Both the position numbers and the translations under genes were made by a program. The notes below the pieces were generated by a model, which did not search any database, was not told where the DNA came from, and saw only the letters and a program-made list of their open reading frames with translations. A stretch of DNA of 64,000 bases, taken from Humulus lupulus (Eukaryota; Streptophyta; Magnoliopsida; Rosales; Cannabaceae). How positions within the stretch are numbered: the stretch's first letter is position 1; every line of letters starts with the position of its first letter. Below, piece by piece: positions 11,515-22,882 of the stretch. The stretch spans positions 141,852,397-141,916,396 of the forward strand of contig NC_084800.1 of assembly GCF_963169125.1 (NCBI RefSeq), read 5' to 3'.

Positions 11515-12132
11515 TTTTTACCCGAAAAATGGTTGCTGATGACATGGCGATAATTTCTCACACGTGGTTGACACGTGGCGAAAGTATTACTCGACTATCG
11601 ACCAGAAGTGCACCACATCATCATGGTTAATTTTTTATACGACCAGGCCGGTCGTATAACCTAAGTTATTTTCTTTTTAAGCTGCAATCTTATAATAACT
11701 ACATTGAATATTTCTTCATTATTATCTTGATACGCGATTATTAAGGAAAGATAGGACACGTTAGCATGTGTAACCCTCCTTGAGCCTATAAATATGCATG
11801 AAATAGCTCAAGGAAGGGACTTTTGAACTTTTCATTTCCTGAATCTTGTTGCGAAATATTGAGAGAAAAAAGAACTTAAGTGAGTTGTTCATTGTCTTAT
11901 TGTAATACATCTAAGGTTTGTTAAACTCAAGAACCCTAGTTCTTTGATCACGACTTTAAGATTCAGTAATAACAATATCACTAAGTGGACGTAGGTCATT
12001 ACCATTCTTTGGGGCCGAACCACTATAATTCCTTGGTGTTTTCTTCCTTTCCATTAGATCATTTTTCTCATTCTTGCTTTATACTTTGTCGTACATTTGA
12101 CTCCGTGTCATTGGCCAAATCGACGGTTAACA
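11515..12132 (+). mobile_element. 5' LTR of Tat-2 (618 bp)
   Basis: It aligns base for base with 29199-29815. The start is TTTTTACCCG where the 3' copy has TGTTTACCCG, so the terminal TG is mutated. The end is GGTTAACA at 12132. A TATA box lies at 11787-11794. Confidence 0.92.
11777..11814 (+). promoter_or_regulatory. TATA box inside a 9-bp inverted repeat, Tat-2 5' LTR
   Basis: TATAAATA (11787-11794) lies between TCCTTGAGC (11777-11785) and GCTCAAGGA (11806-11814), which are perfect complements. The 3' LTR keeps the same arrangement at 29460-29497. The TATA box marks the U3 promoter. Confidence 0.75.
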
Positions 12133-12135
12133 TTC

Positions 12136-12153
12136 TGGTGCTCTCATTGAGAG
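12136..12153 (+). promoter_or_regulatory. Candidate primer binding site of Tat-2
   Basis: TGGTGCTCTCATTGAGAG begins 4 bases after the 5' LTR. A TGGTGC...TTGAGAGC block just after the 5' LTR recalls Tat and Retand-like elements. The priming tRNA is not identified. Confidence 0.4.
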
Positions 12154-12180
12154 CTTGGGAAAGAACTGTGAAAGAATGTA

Positions 12181-14290
12181 ATGGCGAAAACATCCAAGAA
12201 GACTGGACAGGCTACTGGCGCTGCACCATCTCAACCTCCTCCCCCAAATATGGTCGAGAATGAACCATATTTGGAATTTGATGAGGAGGAACTAGGCTCT
12301 GAAATGTTGAGGGAAACGCTAGGAGTCTTGCAAGATGAGTTGGCCAATCTGAGGGCCAATAAGGAGAATGCTGCGGAGACGATGGCGCTGCAGCAAAGAG
12401 AAATAGAACGCCAGCCTCAGGAGCTAAGTTAGCGGCAGGCTAAGATGGATCGTCGGCAGAGGGATGCCATGGCTGCCCTTGAAGCAGCCATTCTAATGGC
12501 TAGGGGTCAAGCTGTACCAGCCTCCCAGCCAGAGCAGCCACCAAGCGCACCACCTCAAAGACATCCTAATCCAAGCCCTTAAAGGCCAGAGCAGCCGCCT
12601 ATGGTCTAGGATGATGTCCCACCTAGGGATCCTGAGCAGCAGCCTCCTTCCCAGGCTGGTCGAGGAAATCCCCAGCACCCGAGGCAGAATAGGGTCGGAC
12701 AATCGCCCCGTGGCCCTAGACGCCCAGGGGATGAAGAGCCGAATCTACCAAGCATGGGACAGCGTCCTTCTGCCAACAGAAGGAACACAGAGTCAGGCTC
12801 TGCGGTTAGGGGCCCCCCATGGCATAACAATGCACAGGGATCCAACGACCAGTGTAGACCCACCCCTGACGCTCGAGAGATGCCACCCCGAGGAGGAAAT
12901 AGCGCAAACAGCCGGCCGCGCCATAGCTAGCCACAATTCAGGGATGCCCATGGCTATAATGAAGCTGACTCCGGCAGAGGGAACGCTGGCCAGAGTAATG
13001 AAGAAAGAGGTGGAGGTAGAAGCCCCCCACCTAGAGAAAATAGGCCAGCTAGCCACAACGCTGGGGGGCAGCCCAGGCAGCCGAACGTCTTTTGTCGGCT
13101 AGGAGCTAGCGAGTAGAGACGAAGAGACGACGATCTTAGGGACATACTTAACGACCGCCATGAGAGGCACGATGAGTACGCTCCCCCGGCACCAGCGGCC
13201 CCAGCAGTCCCGGAGGCAGTTTAGGCTCAGATTGATGCCCTGAACCGGGCAGTACAGCAACTGGTCAGGGGACGAATGTCCCATATTGAGTACGATAGGA
13301 GGAGGGGCACCCCCTTCATACAAATAATTGCTGCGGCCGAAACCCCCAGTAAGTTTAAGATGCCTACATTGCCAATTTTTGACGGGTACGGAGACCCCGT
13401 ATCTCACGTTAATAAGTTCAAGATACAAATGGACATACAAAAAGTGTTGGAAGATGCCCGCTGCTGGATCTTCCCTGCGACACTATCTGATACCGCTCAG
13501 GAGTGGTTCTTCAAGTTCCCTCCTGCTAGTATAGTATCTTGGGAAATTTTCGTGAAGGAATTCAATGGACAGTTCTACGCGGGTCGTGTACACCCCACAG
13601 AGGCCAACCAGCTGGTCGAGATGTGACAGAAGGAGGGAGAGCCCTTGAAAGAGTATGTCCAACGCTTCATGCAAGCTGTATCTGGAGCCAAGACAGTGGG
13701 CGATGAAGGTAAGATGATGGCTCTAACTGCTGGAGTTAGACGCCATTCACCCCTCTGGAGTAGCCTCAGAAGCATGGGGTTAGAAGTACCCAAGAGTTCT
13801 TGGATTGGGCTGATCGATATATCAAGCTCGAAGATATGATTGCCAACGAATGGAAATCACAAAATAAAGACAAGGGGCCCAAAGAACCCGCCAAAGCCGC
13901 CAACAGGTCAGAAAAACCTAATGGCAACAGCAAAGGCAATAGGAATGGCAATGGTAGAAATGGTAGAAAGCGGGCGAACAATGAACCCTCGACCTCTGAG
14001 AGTAAGCGCCCCAAAGGCAATCGGTATGAGCCGAGATTCACCAACTACACTGCCCTTGTCGAAAGCCAAACCGAGGTCTACCAGGCGACCAGCTTAATCA
14101 TGCCTTACAAACGGCCCGCACCTATAAAGAAAGATATCTCCAAGAGAGATACAACGAATTTCTGTCGTTTTCACAATGACTACGGGCATGATACCAATGA
14201 ATGTAACCAGTTGAAGGATGAGATTGAGTTCCTGATAAGGCAGGTACATTTAAGAAGATATGTGCGAGCTACAGGAGGTTCTCAGCAAGA
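12181..14290 (+). pseudogene. gag of Tat-2 (broken)
   Basis: Structural capsid protein gene. The ATG at 12181 opens 83 codons of an acidic, Glu/Gln-rich N-terminus with coiled-coil character (about 12270-12430), closed by a TAG at 12430. The gag core resumes at about 13276-13626 with motifs such as LPIFDGYGDP, SDTAQEWFF and FVKEFNGQF. After a TGA at 13624 it continues with KEGEPLKEYVQRF, and after a frameshift near 13790 with WADRYIKLEDM and a basic Asn/Lys/Gly-rich region (13900-14000). A zinc-knuckle-like motif CRFHNDYGHDTNEC lies at about 14162-14203, followed by LKDEIEFLIRQ. The stretch between about 12430 and 13270 is frame-scrambled. Protease follows in the last frame. Confidence 0.85.
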
Positions 14291-14499
14291 TGCTCAAGGT
14301 GGCAACGAGCAGGCGCCTGCACGCCAACGCTTGCCACCTTTACAGCCATATCCTGTGGCAGGCACTCAACTCACCATCTACGAAGGCCCACATCTTGCAG
14401 GAGACAGTGGGAAGGCAAGGGAACGATATGCTCGAACCCTATGCCACGACCAGGAGATCGAGAGGATGAGTGTGGAAGATCGAGCACAAAAAATGGCTC

Positions 14500-14933
14500 G
14501 TACAGAGGAGGAATTAATAACCTTCTCTGATGATGATGCCCAACACATACGATTCCCACACTTTGACCCGCTAGTCGTGGACATACAAATTGCCAATATG
14601 ATGGTGAAAAGGGTGTTGGTCGACACAGGAAGTTCGGTTAACATCCTATATAAGTCCCTGCTGGAAAGAATGAAGCTGTCCGTCAAAGACCTGGAGCCAT
14701 GCAACCAAACCATTTATGGTTTTTCTGGTGAAGGGCTCGCCCCAACAGGGTCGATTAGGCTTCTAATTACGGCAGGTACTGTGCCTGCTAATAGGACATT
14801 ACTCACTACTTTTATAGTAGTTGATTGTCCTTCGGCATACAATGCTGTAATTGGGAGACCAATTTTGGTCGACCTACGAGCCGTCACCTCGATATGGCAC
14901 CTCGCCATGAAATTCCCAACAGACGCAGGGTAG
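14500..14933 (+). pseudogene. Aspartic protease domain of Tat-2
   Basis: Same frame as the gag C-terminus (open from 13800 to 14933). The active-site motif VLVDTGSSVNILY lies at about 14615-14653, and a second conserved motif, YNAVIGRPIL, at about 14839-14868. Catalytic Asp and the DTG triad are intact. The frame closes with TAG at 14931-14933, and RT continues in a different frame from about 15113, so the polyprotein is interrupted at 14930-15110. Confidence 0.85.
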
Positions 14934-15112
14934 GTTGCGTATTGGGAAACCAGAGGGAAGCGAGGGAGTGCTACAATGCCTCGATCACCAAGGCGAAGAA
15001 GGGTGTATCGAGAGATGTTCACGGGAAAGAGTTGCAAATGGCGACTAATGTTCAGGCCCACTCGGGTGATAATGTCACCAAATAGGGCGTTGCCCAAAGT
15101 GAGGATAGGGAA

Positions 15113-16324
15113 TTGGATCCTTGCTTTGTGGATTTTGAAGAAGAAGTGGGACCCATCGAGGACCTTGAAGAGGTCCAACTCGATGAAGAAAATCCATCCA
15201 GAGTTGTGAAAGTCGGTAAAAACATAGAGACAACAACAAAACAAGCACTGGTGAAGCTTTTAAGGAGGAACCAGGAGGTCTTTTCCTGGTCGCACAAAGA
15301 AATGGTCAGGATAGATCCTGCAGTCATCAACCATGTCCTAAACATCGACAAGATTTTTCCACCAGTGCAACAAAAAAGAAGGCTGCTCGACAAAGATAGA
15401 TCAAGGGCCTTAAAAAAGGAAATCGAGAAGTTGAAGGAGAATGGGTTCATTAGGGTGGAGTTTTATACATCGTGGGTCTCTAATCCCATACTAGTGCCCA
15501 AGCCGAATGGCAAGTGGCGTAAGTGCGTGGATTTTACAGACCTAAATAAAGCCTGCCCCAAAGATTGTTTCCCACTCCCAAGGATCGACCAGCTGGTGTA
15601 TGCCACTGCAGGACATGAGATCCTCTCATTCATGGATGCGTACTCTGGGTATAATCAAATTAGTATGCATCCCCCTGATGAGGATCACACTAGCTTTCGG
15701 ACTGATACATGGATCTACTGTTACAAAGTGATGCCCTTCGGTTTGAAAAATGTTGGTGCGACTTACCAGCCACTTGTCAACCACATGTTTAAGGAGCTGA
15801 TCGACACAAACATGGAGGTCTATGTCGACAACATGCTGGTCAAGTCGAAGAAAGCAGAAGGGCATGTAAGGGATTTGCAAGAGTGCTTCAACGTCTTGAA
15901 CAAATATCAGATGAAGCTAAATCCTCTTCAATGCTCTTTCGGAGTAGGATTAGGGAAGTTCTTGGGATTTATAGTTAACTCGAGAGGAATTGAAGCCAAT
16001 CCCGAGAAAATTAAAGCCTTGATCGATATGAAATTGCCATCAAAGATTAAGGATGTTCAAAGCTTAACTGGAAGAATTGCCGCTTTTAGTAGATTCATTT
16101 CAAAGTCAACAGATAAGTGCGTCCTATTCTTTAATCTACTTAGGGGCAATAAAAAGTTTGAATGGACAGAGGAGTACGAACAGGCTTTTCAAGCACTAAA
16201 AACACATATGGCGCAACCACCCATCCTGTCAAAGCCGGTCGATAAAGAAACTTTGTTCATCTACCTGGCGATCACGGAATACGCTGCTAGTGCCGTTTTA
16301 GTAAGGGAAGAAGAAGGCGTGTAG
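15113..16324 (+). pseudogene. Reverse transcriptase of Tat-2, catalytic YVDD changed to YVDN
   Basis: A 403-codon open frame. An acidic linker comes first, then RT motifs: LKENGFIR, PNGKWRKCVDFTDLNKACP, LSFMDAYSGYNQI, MPFGLKNVGATY and YVDNMLVKS near residue 238. The second catalytic Asp is Asn (GAC to AAC), which should abolish polymerase activity. After RT comes the connection region (LGFIVNSRGIEANPEKI, LTGRIAAFSRFISKS) and the start of RNase H (LFIYLAITEYAASAVLVRE). A TAG at 16322 interrupts before the rest of RNase H. The ATG used is not a real start; the native frame comes from gag-pol. Confidence 0.92.
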
Positions 16325-16624
16325 AAGGTTGTTTACTATGTAAGAAAAAGGCTGATTAGAGCAGAACAGTGGTACCCGCCCATCAAGAAGCTAGCCTATT
16401 GCCTAGTTTTGGCCTCCAGGAAGTTGCGGCCTTACTTTCAAGCTCATCCAATTATGGTCTTGATCGACCAGCCTCTTCGCCAAGTCTTGCAAAAACCAAA
16501 GGCTGCAGGTAGATTGTTAAAATGGGCAGTCGAACTTGGGCAGATCGATATATCTTACTTGCCGCGAGCATCGATAAAAGGACAAGCCCTGACTGACTTC
16601 ATTGCAGAATTCACTAAACTTATG
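16325..16624 (+). pseudogene. RNase H domain of Tat-2
   Basis: Continues directly after the in-frame TAG at 16322. Motifs are VVYYVRKRLIRAE, YPPIKKLAYCLVLASRKLRPYF, LKWAVELGQIDI and ALTDFIAEF, the usual gypsy RNase H tail found in Tat elements. It removes RNA from the RNA-DNA hybrid during reverse transcription. It leads straight into the second RNase H domain. Confidence 0.8.
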
Positions 16625-16669
16625 AATGGCAAGCAGGTTGAAGAGCCTAATGAGCCTGAATGTCCAAAA

Positions 16670-17110
16670 CAAGCTCCCACGTGGAAATTATTTAAAGATG
16701 GTTCATTTAACGAGTGCCACGTTAGGGGAGGAGTTATATTGATAACGCCGGAGGGGCATCGATTTTACTGCGCAATTAGGTCTGACTTCACTGCTTCTAA
16801 CAATGAAGCCGAGTATGAAGCACTACTCGCTAGATTGCGATCAGCCAGGGACATGAATATAAAAGTGCTTGACATCTACAGTGATTCTCAGCTGCTGGTG
16901 AATTAAGTCATGGGAGAATACCAAGTGCGAGGTTTAAAGAAGGTCGCATATCTAAACAAAACAAAAGATCTATAGGCTCAGTTCGACAAATACAGTCTCC
17001 AACAAGTACCTCGCGATCATAAATCCAATGCAGACTCTTTGGCCAAATTAGAAAGTGCAAAGGATGTTGATACTCTGAATATAGTGCCGGTTGAATGGCT
17101 AACAATGCCA
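16670..17110 (+). pseudogene. Second, archaeal-type RNase H domain of Tat-2
   Basis: Begins with WKLFKDGSFNECHVRGGVIL (normally DG.S near the first catalytic Asp), followed by NNEAEYEALLARLRSA, which holds the catalytic Glu, then YSDSQLLVN with its Asp. A TAA at 16903 interrupts, and the domain resumes as VMGEYQVRG and NADSLAKLES. A duplicated RNase H of this kind is typical of Tat elements. The interval to 17230 is the linker to integrase. Confidence 0.82.
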
Positions 17111-17229
17111 AGCATCCAAGCAGAGGAGACCGCTATGGTGATCCAGATGATGGATGCATGGATGACACCATATATAGAGTATCTAACGCAAGGCATATTA
17201 CCAACGGACATAAACAAAGCTAGGACCCT

Positions 17230-18394
17230 TTAGTGACGGGATGCTAGGTACATCCTGGTCGATGGAATCTTGTACCACAGGGGATATTCAATGCAACTCC
17301 TCAGGTGTATTTCAAAAGAGAAGGCCAAAGAGTTAATGAAAGAGGTACACGAAGGCATTTGTGGAGACCACGTTGGGGGGCAAATCTTGTCAAAAAAGAT
17401 ACTGAGGTAAGGATACTTTTGGCCCACGATGAACGAAGATTTGATGGAGTTTGTACGGAGGTGTGACAAATTCCAGAGGTTCTCCAAAATCCCACGAGCA
17501 GCACCTAATGAGCTTAAACAGATGCAAAGTCCGTGGCTGTTTGCAGTTTGGGGCATAGATTTGATCGGATCTTTGCCCATAGGGAAGGGCAACGTCAAGT
17601 ATGTTGTGGTTGCCGTCGACTATTTCACTAAATGGGCCAAAGTTGAGAGACTCACAACCATAACGACCAAAAAGGTCCTAGATTTTGTGATCAAGAACAT
17701 CATTTGTCACTATGGATTGCCAAGGAAGATCATCTCAGATAACGGCACCCAATTCGATAGTGATTTATTCATGGATTTTTGCGAATGGCATGGTATTATC
17801 AAGAGCTTTTCCTTAGTCGCTCATCCCCAAGAAAATGGACAAGTTGAAGCAGTCAACAAACGTTGAAGGATACACTGAAAAAAAAGACTAGAAGAAGCTA
17901 AGGGGGCGTGGCCAGAACAATTGCCTGAAGTACTTTGGTCGTACAGAACTTCCCACCGAACAACAATGGGTCATACTCCATTCTCTTTGGCTTATGGATA
18001 TGAAGCTATGTTGCCTGTTGAGTTAGATCTGCCTTCACATCGCAGAATAACATACGATCAAGGCTCAAATAGCCAGCTATTGATGGAATCCCTTGATTTG
18101 ATCGATGAGAAACGTGAGCAAGCCCAACTCCGAGTAGCTGCGTACCAGCAAATGGTTGCCTGGTATTTCAACTCTAAAGTGCGAGAAAGAAAGTTCAGCA
18201 TTGGAGATCTTGTACTTCGAAGAGTTTTTCTAAGCACTCGCGACCAAGCTGCTGGAGTACTCGGACCTAATTGGGAAGGGCCATACCAGATTGAAGAAGT
18301 CCTTCACCCAGGCACCTATAAACTTGCTCGCTTAAACAGAGATCTCATTCCTCGCTATTGGAATGAAGAACACCTTCGCAAGTACTATCAATAA
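17230..18394 (+). pseudogene. Integrase of Tat-2 (broken)
   Basis: The N-terminal HHCC region begins near 17330 (HEGICGDHVGG) and its last Cys pair reads CDKF, so the second Cys is lost (TTC). A TAG at 17407 breaks the frame between the His and Cys pairs. The catalytic core has all three acidic residues: IDLIGSLP (about 17557), SDNGTQF (about 17737) and ENGQVEAVNKR (about 17830). A TGA at 17864 and a second stop near 17873 follow, then an open frame from 17921 to 18394 with LWSYRTSHRTTMGHTPF and the GPYQIEEV motif of the C-terminal domain. It ends RKYYQ and TAA at 18392. No chromodomain is present, as expected for Tat. Confidence 0.9.
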
Positions 18395-18581
18395 ACAATT
18401 CTTCTTAAAGAATTGGCTTGTATTAATTTTACTTTTTACAAGTTTTGAAAAAGGGTTGGTCATTTTATGTGACTGATCGCTTATAAGTGTAAGATCTTAT
18501 TGATCGCTCGTACAGACATGTTTCATCCATTTATTACGAGAAATATAAAGGACTGTGCGCAGCCAGTCATTTCTTGCCAAT
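18395..18581 (+). other. Tat-2 3' noncoding region before SoloLTR-3
   Basis: Follows the pol stop. No ORF or recognisable element; it continues after SoloLTR-3 at 25367. Confidence 0.6.
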
Positions 18582-19149
18582 TGTTGACAGTGAGAACTCG
18601 TCAACCAAGTTAAGTTAGAAAAATTGAAATATAGAGCTTATCAAATGGAAAAATTCAAAGGTCTAATCAGAAACTCAAAGAATAGTTGCAGAAAGAAAAT
18701 GGTGAAATGACCTTGTATTGTTTATGGTGTAGTGCTACAGTGTTTTTTCCCACTCCCTTCCATGTGGAAGTAGGGTTCCTTTTATAGTGGGCTCTAATGG
18801 CCCCTAGTACATTGTGGTCTAGGGGACCAGACAGTACATAAGTACGCTGTCAGGTGAGTGGTCTCAGGGGTAGTGGTGTTGGCTCCAGTACATGGTCATA
18901 TTCTGTGGGGATGTCTCCACCACTTATTTAGTACAAGTGTCAGAGGAGTGGAGGTGGTGCTACCACTCCTCGTACTATCCATTACCATCATCACTTGTCG
19001 GGTACAGATGTTAGGTCTGTACATTGATCCTTGCAGGCATGTATGTACCTATATACATGTACTTTATTTGTACTTCTTGTCTCTGGTGGGCTACTTTGAT
19101 GAATGACATACTTGGTTGGCCCTCTCTTGTGATGTAGGAAGGTTCTGGA

Positions 19150-19323
19150 GCTGTGTGCACCCGTGAGGTACGAGGCACCATATACACCTGCGAGGCAACA
19201 TGGGAGCGAGGCGTTATGTGCACCCGCAAGGCGTCGTGTGCATTCCTGAGTTGCAAGGCGCCACGAGCACGCGAGGCGCCCGGGGCGTGAAAACAGTTGC
19301 AAGGCACCAGGGGGCGCACGAGG
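19150..19323. repeat. GC-rich degenerate minisatellite in SoloLTR-3
   Basis: Variants of GCGAGGCG, GCAAGGCGCC and GTGAGG recur every 15-30 bases. The array resumes at 25179-25225 on the far side of Chromo-1. Confidence 0.6.
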
Positions 19324-19938
19324 TGTCACGAGCTGGCTATTTGGGTACTCCAAGTAGACGGAACGTGCGGCACTTGTAGAACCTTCAAGCTAGCAAGTCA
19401 GCCTACAACACACACCTACAGTCAAACAAACTCAGTGGTTATCCACATACACATCTCGGACATGCAACGAGCAATAACGAAGTATGAGCAAGCACAAAGA
19501 AAGTCATTCCTAGGAACGTCCACACAACACAAAGCACACAACAAGGCAAGTGGCACGCAATGGCCCAACGAAGATTACAAACAAGTAACACATAGGCAAC
19601 AAGGAAGCACACAGGGACAAGTATGGATAAATATTGTTTTATTAATATATAGCCTCGATAGGGCAAGGGAGTACACAGCTTTGGCCCCTATCTACTGATG
19701 GCCATGGTGCTTACCTAAGTCACCTGGTCACCTCCCCCTAAGGAGCCTTTTAGGGAAATAAGGTCTTCCCAATAACATATATGATTTTTTTCTGGGAGAC
19801 ATATGCATAATTACAAAACTGCCACTACCCTATTCCATGAGGTTGCTTGGTGCAAGACTTGACTAATGATCAAGCACCAAAGCATGCTCACTTACAAAAT
19901 AGCCTCATGCGGGTATGCCAAAGGGGCAGCACGCCACA
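19324..19938 (-). mobile_element. 3' LTR of Chromo-1
   Basis: TGTCACGAGC to CACGCCACA. It aligns with 24578-25178; the main difference is a short ACACAAAGCACACAACA-type length variation at about 19525. Confidence 0.9.
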
Positions 19939-19951
19939 CTCTCCCCCACTT
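19939..19951 (-). promoter_or_regulatory. Polypurine tract of Chromo-1
   Basis: AAGTGGGGGAGAG on the minus strand, directly before the 3' LTR. Confidence 0.85.
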
Positions 19952-20546
19952 AATTCTTTGGCGTCCTCGACGAAGTAGCTTGTAGATCTTCAATCTTCTG
20001 CGTGAGCTTCTTCAAGTCTTCAGCCCTCTCCCACGTGATCTCGTCATCTGCGAGCCCCTTCCATTTTACTAGATACTCCTTATACTTTTTACGGTCAGTG
20101 GTGACCGTCCTTTCCACCAGGATTTCTTCAGGTTGATGCTTGGTCCTTGGCTGAATGATGACTCCTCCTTTGGTTGATTGGTTGTGCTCTGGATTTGCTT
20201 GATCTTCATGATACGGCTTCATGTTGCTGACGTGAAGGACCGGGTGTATCTTCATACATGCTGGTAGGTCAACTTTTGAGATGATTGAGATCAGACCCTC
20301 GTACTTGCGACCGAGTCTGATGTCTTTGTCTCCTCGGAATCTCAACTGTTCGGGCCTCAGCTTGATTAACACTAAGTCACATGCTTTGAACTCTAAAGGT
20401 CTGCACTTCTGATCTGCCCACTTCTTCATTCTTCTTGATCCTTTTTCTAAATAAGCTCGGGCAATCTCTATCGTTTTCTTCCAGTCTTTTGTGAAGTAAA
20501 AGGCTCGCGGGTTCCGACCGCGATATTCATCCACTGTGTGGGGCAA
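19950..20546 (-). pseudogene. Integrase C-terminus and chromodomain of Chromo-1
   Basis: A 198-codon open frame that ends at the polypurine tract. The first part is the integrase C-terminal region (ARAYLEKGSRRMKKWADQ, FKACDLVLIKL, PVLHVSNMKPY). The last third is a canonical chromodomain: KYKEYLVKWKGLADDEITWE, about residues 150-170, with the aromatic cage positions (Y, W, W) present. Chromodomains direct these elements to methylated histone H3 in heterochromatin. The frame is separated from the upstream integrase core by a stop near 20558. Confidence 0.9.
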
Positions 20547-21290
20547 CAGTGGCTGCTATCCATTAACAACTTCAAATGGGCTGTTATTTGATGAAGAACT
20601 CTTTTGAGAGTTGAAGCAAAATTGAGCTACATCGAGTAGTTGCAGCCAATTCTTCTAATTGGCATTGACAAAGTGGCGCAAGTAGTCCTCCAACATCCCG
20701 TTGAATCTTTCTGTCTCCCCATCTATCTGTGGATGGTAGCTCAACGATATGTTCATTTGTGACCCCAAGAGACTGAATAGTTCAGACCAAAAGGTCCCAG
20801 TGAATCTTCCATCTCGGTCACTAACAATGTTCTGGGGTACTCCCCAATATTTGACAATATGCTTAAAAAATTGTCGAGAAGTCTCTTCTCCCGAACAGTT
20901 ATTCGACACCGAGATGAATGTTGCGTACTTTGAGAATCTATCCACAACCACCAGGATCGCACTCAAATCCCCTGTCTTCAGTAGACTAGTGATAAAGTCA
21001 AGCGACACACTCTCCCATGGTCGGCTTGGGACTCGCAATGGCTTCAACAACCCAGGTGTTTTGTTCCTATCGACCTTGTCTTGCTGGCAGATGAGCCAGG
21101 TCTTGTTGTACTCCACTACATCATCTCGCATTTGTGGCCAGTAGTATCCCTGCCTCAAGAGGGCATGCGTTCTCTGCCACCCTGGATGACCTGCCCACAA
21201 GGTGTCATGACACTCGCTTAGCAAATGTCCTCCGCAAATCTCCAGCTTTTGGGACATACAAGCGACCCCCTTTGGTCCACAGAAGATCAT
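20547..21290 (-). pseudogene. Integrase core of Chromo-1
   Basis: Runs from the zinc-binding region (HDTLWAGHPG, then CQQ after the first Cys position reads L-I-C) to the catalytic core: LDFITSLL, VVDRFSKYATF, VSDRDGRFTGTFW and YHPQIDGETERFN with the catalytic Glu kept. It continues through LEDYLRHFV to a stop at 20655, then WLQLLDVAQFCFN. The upper end overlaps a frameshift around 21205-21290 where the RNase H-side frame (LRRTFAKRVS) meets the integrase frame. Confidence 0.88.
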
Positions 21291-22882
21291 CCTTCACCCA
21301 GAACTGCCGAGTCTTACCTTCTTTTATGAGCTTCAGGATGGTCCTGACAACCGGGTCTTTTTCCTGGTTTTCTTTGATGCGCTCCTTGAGTGGAGTATTC
21401 ACCATGCTAGCCAACAAACTGGCCAAGATCATTAGAGTCGCCAAATCTGCTTTGCGACTTAAGGCGTCAGCTGCCTGGTTCAAGCGTCCTGCCCTATGCT
21501 CAAAACAGAAGTCGAATTCCGCCACGAACTCCTGCCATTGAGCCTGCTTTGGGGTCAATTTTGGTTGAGTAAGGAAATGACTAACCACTGCATTTTTCGT
21601 CTTCACCATGAACTTTGACCCCAGCAAGTAATGTCTCCACACTCACAAGCAATGGATAACTGCGAGGTCCTTCTCTTGGGAAGTATACCGCCTCTCAGCT
21701 TCAGACAGCTTGCGGCTCTCATATGCTACCAGGTGGTCTTCTTGTACTAGTACCCCTCCCAAAGCATACTCTGAGGCATCTGTTTGTACTTCGAAGGGCT
21801 TGCTAACATCTGGCAAGGGAAGAACAGGATCCTTCATCATGGCTTCCTTCAAACTCCTGAATGCTTCAGCACACTTTTCAGTCCACGCCCAAATCACACC
21901 CTTTTTCAGTAGCTCAGTCAAGGGTGTTGCCCTTCTTCAGTAGTCGTCCACAAATCTTGTATAGTAGTTTGCTAGGCCCAAGAAGGAGCGGAGTTCTTTC
22001 ACGTTTGTGGGGGCTTTCCAATCTTGGATTACCCTCACCTTCTCCAGACCCATACGAATTTAGCCACGTACCACAAGGTGGCCTAGGAACTTGATGCTCT
22101 CCTATGCAAATGAGCATTTCTCTCGCTTCACATAAAATTGGTTTTCTCTCAACTCTTGAAACACTTGAGCCAAGTGTTCTTGATGCTCTTCAATCGTGGC
22201 GCTATAAACCACGATATCATCCAAGTACACCACCACGAACTTATCTAGATACTCGTGGAATACTTGGTTCATCAGTGTGCAGAAAGTGGCAGATGCATTT
22301 GTCAACCCAAACGGCATTACTCAAAACTCAAATGCTCCATATCGAGTAACGCACGTAGTCTTTGGTTCATCCCCATCTGCGATCCTCACCTGATAATAGC
22401 CCGATCTCAAGTCCAACTTTGTGAATTATTTGGCTCCACTTAGCTGGTCGAACAAATCAGCGATCAGAGGGATGGGGTAGGTGTTGCGAACAGTCACCTT
22501 GTTGAGAGCCCTATAGTCAATGCACAGTCTCAAGCTCCCATCGTGCTTCTTCTGGAATAGCACAGGTGCACCAAATGGTGCCTTCGACGGTCTAATGAAG
22601 CCTGCCTCCAATAACTCTTTTAGTTGTTTTCTCAACTCTTCTAGTTCAGGGGGTGCCATTCTGTAAGGCGCTTTGGTTGGAGGTTTTGCTCCCAGCACCA
22701 GCTCTATCTGGTGATCAATCCCCCTCTTTTCTGGCAAGGCTTTGGGGAGTTTTTCTGGCATCACATCCCCATACATCTTTAAGACCCTCGTAATTTCTAG
22801 TGGGTACCGCTACATAAGTGGGCTCCTGCTTCTTCACACCCTTCTTGAACTATAAAGCAGATAGAAGCTTCACACCAGGGGG
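21205..22882 (-). pseudogene. Reverse transcriptase and RNase H of Chromo-1 (broken)
   Basis: RT starts after protease and is clear from about 22776: [18 protein letters not shown], then [18 protein letters not shown], a stop at about 22428, [10 protein letters not shown], a stop near 22320, and [20 protein letters not shown]. The catalytic YLDDIVVYS at about 22217 is intact. Stops near 22100 and 22060 precede LGLANYYTRFVDDY, and RNase H follows (FEVQTDASEYALGGVL, ESRKLSEAERRYTSQEKDLAVIHCL, LNQAADALSRKADL). It ends in the linker before integrase. Confidence 0.9.

Noticed and set aside
12606..13056. Minus-strand ORFs over Tat-2 gag
   Set aside because: GC-rich antisense shadows of the scrambled gag region without domain motifs or promoter.
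14714..15244. 176-codon minus-strand ORF
   Set aside because: Opposite the protease to RT junction of Tat-2; shadow, no motif.
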